Of a DNA stretch of 64,000 bases, positions 61,241-64,000 are shown in pieces; position 1 is the first letter of the stretch; every line of letters starts with the position of its first letter. The notes beneath the pieces are model-generated. The model did no database searches, was not told the origin of the DNA, and worked only from the letters and a program-made list of their open reading frames with translations. The DNA lies in contig NZ_JAEUAW010000016.1 in assembly GCF_019511665.1 (NCBI RefSeq), forward strand, positions 21,518 to 85,517, written 5' to 3'. The position numbers and the translations under genes were made by a program. The DNA is from Microbacterium jejuense. Lineage in GTDB: Bacteria > Actinomycetota > Actinomycetes > Actinomycetales > Microbacteriaceae.

Positions 61241-61999
61241 TCAGCCGAGCATCTCGTCGCGCAGCCGCCGGGCGTCGCGCACTGCGGCGCCGCCGCCGTC
61301 GTTGTTGAAGTAGCAGAGCACCGCGAGCCCGGCGTCGCGCCAGTCCGCGATGCGCTGCGCCCACCACGCCAGCGCCGCGTCGTCGTAGCTTCCGACATAG
61401 AGCCGCTCGGGGTCGGGGCCGTGGAACCGCACGTACACGAAGTCGGTGGTCGCCCGGGGCTCCAGCGGCATATGCGCTCCGCTGGTCACGCAGTATGCGG
61501 CATCCCGGTCCTGCAGCAGGGCGAAGACGTCGTCGGCCACCCATGACGGATGGCGCAGCTCGACGGCGACGCGGCACTCCCGGGGCATCGCGTCGAGCGC
61601 TGCGGCGAGACGGTCGTCGTCGCGCTCGAGATCCGGCGGCAGCTGCAGCAGCAGCGGACCCCGCACGTCCCCCAGCCCCGCGCTCCCCTCGGCGAGACGG
61701 TCCGACCACGACTGCGCCGACGTGAGCTTGCGCGCATGGGTGAGCCCCCGCGGCGCCTTGACCGCCATGAGGAAGCCCGGCGGCACACGGCCGGCCCACG
61801 ACTCGAACGACGACCGCCGCGGCCAGTGGTAGAAGCTCGAGTTGAGCTCCACGGTGTCGAAGGACTGCGCGAACTCCTCCAGCCGTCGCGACCCGGTGCC
61901 GCGCGGATACAGCACGTCGCGCCAATGGTCGTAGCTCCACCCCGAGGTGCCGATGCGCACTTCTCCCGGGGCGAGTCGGAGCTGCGCGACGGTGTCCAT
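61241..61999 (-). CDS. DUF72 protein
   Basis: Predicted 252 aa TIM-barrel protein of the DUF72 family (IGTSGWSYDHWRDVLYP; FDTVELNSSFYHWP; FLMAVKAPRGLTH; VAVELRHPSW; VYVRFHGP; CYFNND). Function is unknown; some members stand next to DNA-repair or stress genes. The start ATG at 61999 is typical of the family; no strong ribosome binding site is present. Single gene, facing the CBS gene across a divergent promoter region. Confidence 0.85.
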   Translation of the reverse strand: MDTVAQLRLAPGEVRIGTSGWSYDHWRDVLYPRGTGSRRLEEFAQSFDTVELNSSFYHWPRRSSFESWAGRVPPGFLMAVKAPRGLTHARKLTSAQSWSDRLAEGSAGLGDVRGPLLLQLPPDLERDDDRLAAALDAMPRECRVAVELRHPSWVADDVFALLQDRDAAYCVTSGAHMPLEPRATTDFVYVRFHGPDPERLYVGSYDDAALAWWAQRIADWRDAGLAVLCYFNNDGGGAAVRDARRLRDEMLG

Positions 62000-62035
62000 C
62001 GTTCTCAGCCTCGCCCGGCACCCGCCGTTCGGGGA

Positions 62036-62120
62036 GGGGGTTGACGGATGCCGGCAGCCGCGCCACCCCGGCCCTCGGGCGGGCCCCGCCACGCGCAGGC
62101 CTTCGGGTCTGTCAACCCCC
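62036..62120. repeat. Inverted repeat around the DUF72/CBS promoter region
   Basis: GGGGGTTGAC (62036-62045) and GTCAACCCCC (62111-62120), perfect 10-bp arms 65 bases apart with GC-rich sequence between that itself has GGATGCCGG. The GGTTGAC core resembles the arms of the palindromic elements at 31909 and 35123 but the rest differs. A -10 candidate for the CBS gene, TAGCGT, follows at 62145-62150. Confidence 0.5.
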
Positions 62121-62177
62121 CTGGCGGTGCCCCGACACCGCGCCTAGCGTCGAAAGCTGAGACGAAGGAGGAAGAAG

Positions 62178-62591
62178 ATGACTGTTGCACGCGAGATCAT
62201 GACCACGGCTCCCCGGTGTGTGGGAGAGAACGAGACCCTCGTCGACGCCGCGAAGCTGATGGCCTCGCTCGATGTCGGGGCGCTGCCAATCTGCGGCGAG
62301 GACAAGCGGCTCAAAGGCATGCTGACCGACCGCGACATCGTCGTGAAGTGCCTCGCGCAAGCCGGCGACCCCGCCACGACGAAGGCCGGATCGCTCGCCG
62401 AAGGCAAGCCGGTGACCATCGGCGCCGACGACGACGTGAGCGAGGCCCTCCGGATGATGAAGGAGCACCAGATCCGCCGGCTGCCGGTGATCGACGGCCA
62501 CGACCTGGTCGGCATCATCAGCCAGGCCGACGTGGCTCTGGCCCTGGCACCCGTCGACACGGGCGAGACGGTCGCCGAGATCTCCGAATGA
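62178..62591 (+). CDS. CBS-domain protein (two tandem CBS domains)
   Basis: Predicted 137 aa: two CBS motifs (about 8-60 and 72-125, with ALPICGEDKRLKGMLTDRDIV and RRLPVIDGHDLVGIISQADVA). Stand-alone pairs bind adenine nucleotides and are associated with stress or dormancy in actinobacteria. Strong AAGGAGGAAG site before the ATG. The next gene starts ten bases after its stop, so they are co-transcribed. Confidence 0.88.
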   Translation: MTVAREIMTTAPRCVGENETLVDAAKLMASLDVGALPICGEDKRLKGMLTDRDIVVKCLAQAGDPATTKAGSLAEGKPVTIGADDDVSEALRMMKEHQIRRLPVIDGHDLVGIISQADVALALAPVDTGETVAEISE

Positions 62592-62601
62592 CGGAGGCAC
62601 C

Positions 62602-63204
62602 GTGACGACCGCTCTCGCACTGAACTGCACCCTCAAGCCGTCGCCCGACTCCTCGAGCACCGGAGTGCTGCTGCAGCAGGTGCTCGACGCGCTCGCTCTG
62701 CACGGAGTGACGGGCGAAGAGGTCCGCGTCGTGGACTTCGACGTGCGTCCCGGTGTCCTCGCCGACATGGGCGACGGCGACGCGTGGCCCGGCATCCGCC
62801 GTCGCGTGCTCGCCGCCGACATCCTGGTGTTCGGCACCCCGACGTGGATGGGCCACATGTCCAGCGTCGCCCAGCGCGTGCTGGAGCGCCTCGATGCCGA
62901 GCTGTCCGAGACCGACGACGAGGGCCGGCCGATCCTCGCCGGAAAGGTCGCGGCGACCTGCGTCGTGGGCAACGAGGACGGCGCCCACAAGATCACCGCC
63001 GACCTGTACCAGGCGCTCGCCGACGTCGGCTTCTCGATCGCGTCGCAGGCCGGCACCTACTGGAACGGCGAGGCCATGCACACCGTCGACTACAAGGACC
63101 TCGCCGCGACGCCGGACGAGGTCGCCTCGGCCACCGCGACCCTGGCGCGCAACACCGCGCACCTGGCGGCGCTCCTCGCCGAGCACCCCTATCCGGCCCC
63201 CTGA
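62602..63204 (+). CDS. Flavodoxin-fold NAD(P)H-dependent oxidoreductase / FMN-binding protein
   Basis: Predicted 200 aa. The flavodoxin-like fold is shown by ALNCTLKPSPDSSSTGVLLQQVLDAL (phosphate-binding loop), ADILVFGTPTWMGHMSSVAQRVLERLDA and GKVAATCVVGNEDGAHKITADLY. The family includes NADPH:FMN reductases and WrbA-like quinone reductases. Start GTG 62602 has GGAGG six bases upstream. It could in principle feed reduced FMN to flavin monooxygenases but lies 33 kb from them. Cotranscribed with the CBS gene. Confidence 0.8.
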   Translation: MTTALALNCTLKPSPDSSSTGVLLQQVLDALALHGVTGEEVRVVDFDVRPGVLADMGDGDAWPGIRRRVLAADILVFGTPTWMGHMSSVAQRVLERLDAELSETDDEGRPILAGKVAATCVVGNEDGAHKITADLYQALADVGFSIASQAGTYWNGEAMHTVDYKDLAATPDEVASATATLARNTAHLAALLAEHPYPAP

Positions 63205-63215
63205 TCCGGAAAGAC

Positions 63216-63253
63216 GAGTGGATGCCGGCGGCCCAGGCCGCCGGCATCCACTC
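63216..63253. terminator. Strong bidirectional terminator hairpin
   Basis: 18-bp perfect stem: GAGTGGATGCCGGCGGCC (63216-63233) and its reverse complement (63236-63253) around CA. It lies between convergent genes (flavodoxin-like and truncated haemoglobin). The outer stem is the same as in the hairpin at 11153. Confidence 0.85.
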
Positions 63254-63267
63254 GCTCTTCGCAGGGG

Positions 63268-63660
63268 TTACGCGGTCTGCTCCTGCGCGACCTCGTTCGT
63301 GATGACGGGACGCAGCGGCAGCAGCGCGCCGGCGACCTGGCTGATGGCGTCGGCGTCGACGCCCGCCTCGGCGAGCGCAGAGGCGGCGTGGCCGATGACG
63401 CGGTCGAAGTCCTCGCCCGAGATGCCGCGGCCGGCGTGCGCGACGCCCAGGTCCTTGCCCTTGTAGCCGTCGGGTCCGCCCGCGGCCGCGGCCAGGAACA
63501 GCGCCATGTGGCGCTTCTGGTCGACCATGCGGGTCTCGGTGAAGTACGGCGCGAGCGTCTCGTCGCCGAGGATGCGCGTGTACAGCCCGTCGACGACGGC
63601 CGCGATGCCGGCGCCCTCGCCGAGTCGCTGGTACAGGGTCGCTTCGGTGGTGTCAGTCAT
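63268..63660 (-). CDS. Truncated haemoglobin, group I
   Basis: Predicted 130 aa. It has the 2-on-2 globin pattern: TLYQRLGEGAGIAAVVDGLYTRILGDETLAPYF, YKGKDLGVAHAGRGI (proximal histidine in AHAGRGI) and an AxxxxA-type C-terminal helix. Oxygen or NO chemistry is the usual role in relatives. The conventional start is ATG 63660. Possibly in an operon with the next gene upstream, 45 bases away. Confidence 0.9.
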   Translation of the reverse strand: MTDTTEATLYQRLGEGAGIAAVVDGLYTRILGDETLAPYFTETRMVDQKRHMALFLAAAAGGPDGYKGKDLGVAHAGRGISGEDFDRVIGHAASALAEAGVDADAISQVAGALLPLRPVITNEVAQEQTA

Positions 63661-63705
63661 GAGGTTCCGATCGTGAGGTGGGGATGGATGCGTCGGTGAA
63701 ATGCG

Positions 63706-64000
63706 TCAGTAGTCGATGTCGCCCGGGCGCCACTCGGCACGGGCGGGGCGGGCCTCGGCAGGCGCCTCCGGCGACTGCGGAGCCGGCGCCGCGGGGGCGG
63801 GATTCGCCCCCAGCCGGCCCAGCTCGCGCTCGATCGACTCGAGCAGCGAGTGCACCTGGGCGGATGCCATGCGGGCGAACTGGCGGGCACGGACCACGTC
63901 CTCGGGCGTCGCGGGACCGGCGGCCACGAGGTCGTCGGTCGCGAAGGCCAGGGTGGGCGAGCGGTCGGCGGTGTACGGCGAGGGAGCGGGAGCGCTGTCT
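63706..64000 (-). CDS. Unidentified protein, C-terminal part (cut by window edge)
   Basis: Leftward frame open from the right edge to 63706: 98 codons. The visible portion reads DSAPAPSPYTADRSPTLAFATDDLV then a helical stretch (PEDVVRARQFARMASAQVHSLLESIERELGRLGA, about 35 residues) and a Pro/Ala-rich tail ending EWRPGDIDY. A GTG at 63927 could start a 73-aa protein, but the frame continues to the edge with similar composition. I do not recognise the family. A cytosolic, partly disordered protein is suggested by composition. Confidence 0.55.
   Translation of the reverse strand, partial: DSAPAPSPYTADRSPTLAFATDDLVAAGPATPEDVVRARQFARMASAQVHSLLESIERELGRLGANPAPAAPAPQSPEAPAEARPARAEWRPGDIDY

Overview
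The window is high-GC (about 70%) DNA that reads like a Microbacteriaceae chromosome, most likely Microbacterium or a close relative. The support is indirect: strongly GC-biased codon use, many starts that sit 6-7 bases after a TANNNT -10 box with no ribosome binding site (leaderless actinobacterial mRNAs), a 13E12/DUF222-HNH gene, PadR-DUF1048 genes, and a very frequent octamer GGATGCCG/CGGCATCC. No rRNA, tRNA, CRISPR array, insertion sequence or prophage was seen. Most of the window is accessory catabolism.

Left part (1-17 kb). A glycan locus carries a GH36 alpha-galactosidase (cut by the left edge), a GH95 alpha-L-fucosidase-type enzyme, a CE7 acetyl esterase, a ROK regulator and a mandelate-racemase-type sugar-acid enolase. 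Then come a TetR/SDR divergent pair with twin operators, a class A penicillin-binding protein with a PASTA domain, a sugar ABC importer (two permeases and a lipoprotein, no ATPase), a ferritin-like DUF892 protein and a GT39-type membrane glycosyltransferase.

Sulfur-like island (17.3-31.9 kb). A peptide-type ABC importer and a DUF427 protein run leftward. A tightly overlapping five-gene operon runs rightward: three luciferase-like flavin monooxygenases, an O-acetylhomoserine sulfhydrylase, and a fourth monooxygenase. A LysR regulator and a YeiH-type anion exporter follow. Together they suggest uptake and oxidative cleavage of an organosulfur compound, direct assimilation of the released sulfur, and export of excess sulfite or sulfate. 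The substrate is unknown.

Middle (31.9-45.5 kb). A sugar-acid operon (IlvD/Edd dehydratase and zinc dehydrogenase) and an aldo/keto reductase are interspersed with three copies of a large palindromic intergenic element. A very large secreted GH59-type galactosidase (1,814 aa, multi-domain) is divergent from a DeoR-LacI hybrid regulator. A TetR-MFS efflux pair follows.

Alpha-glucan locus (45.5-56.5 kb). A secreted GH87 alpha-1,3-glucanase, a GH13 alpha-glucosidase, a second ATPase-less sugar ABC importer, a LacI regulator, and an unusual LacI-type sensor protein without a DNA-binding domain form a plausible alpha-1,3-glucan utilisation system. Related LacI-type operators precede both divergent gene pairs. 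A PEP-mutase/isocitrate-lyase-family protein lies downstream.

Right part (56.5-64 kb). PadR with two DUF1048 proteins, the 13E12 HNH protein, a Gfo/Idh dehydrogenase with a ThuA-like protein, a DUF72 protein, a CBS protein, a flavodoxin-fold protein, a truncated haemoglobin, and an unidentified protein cut by the right edge.
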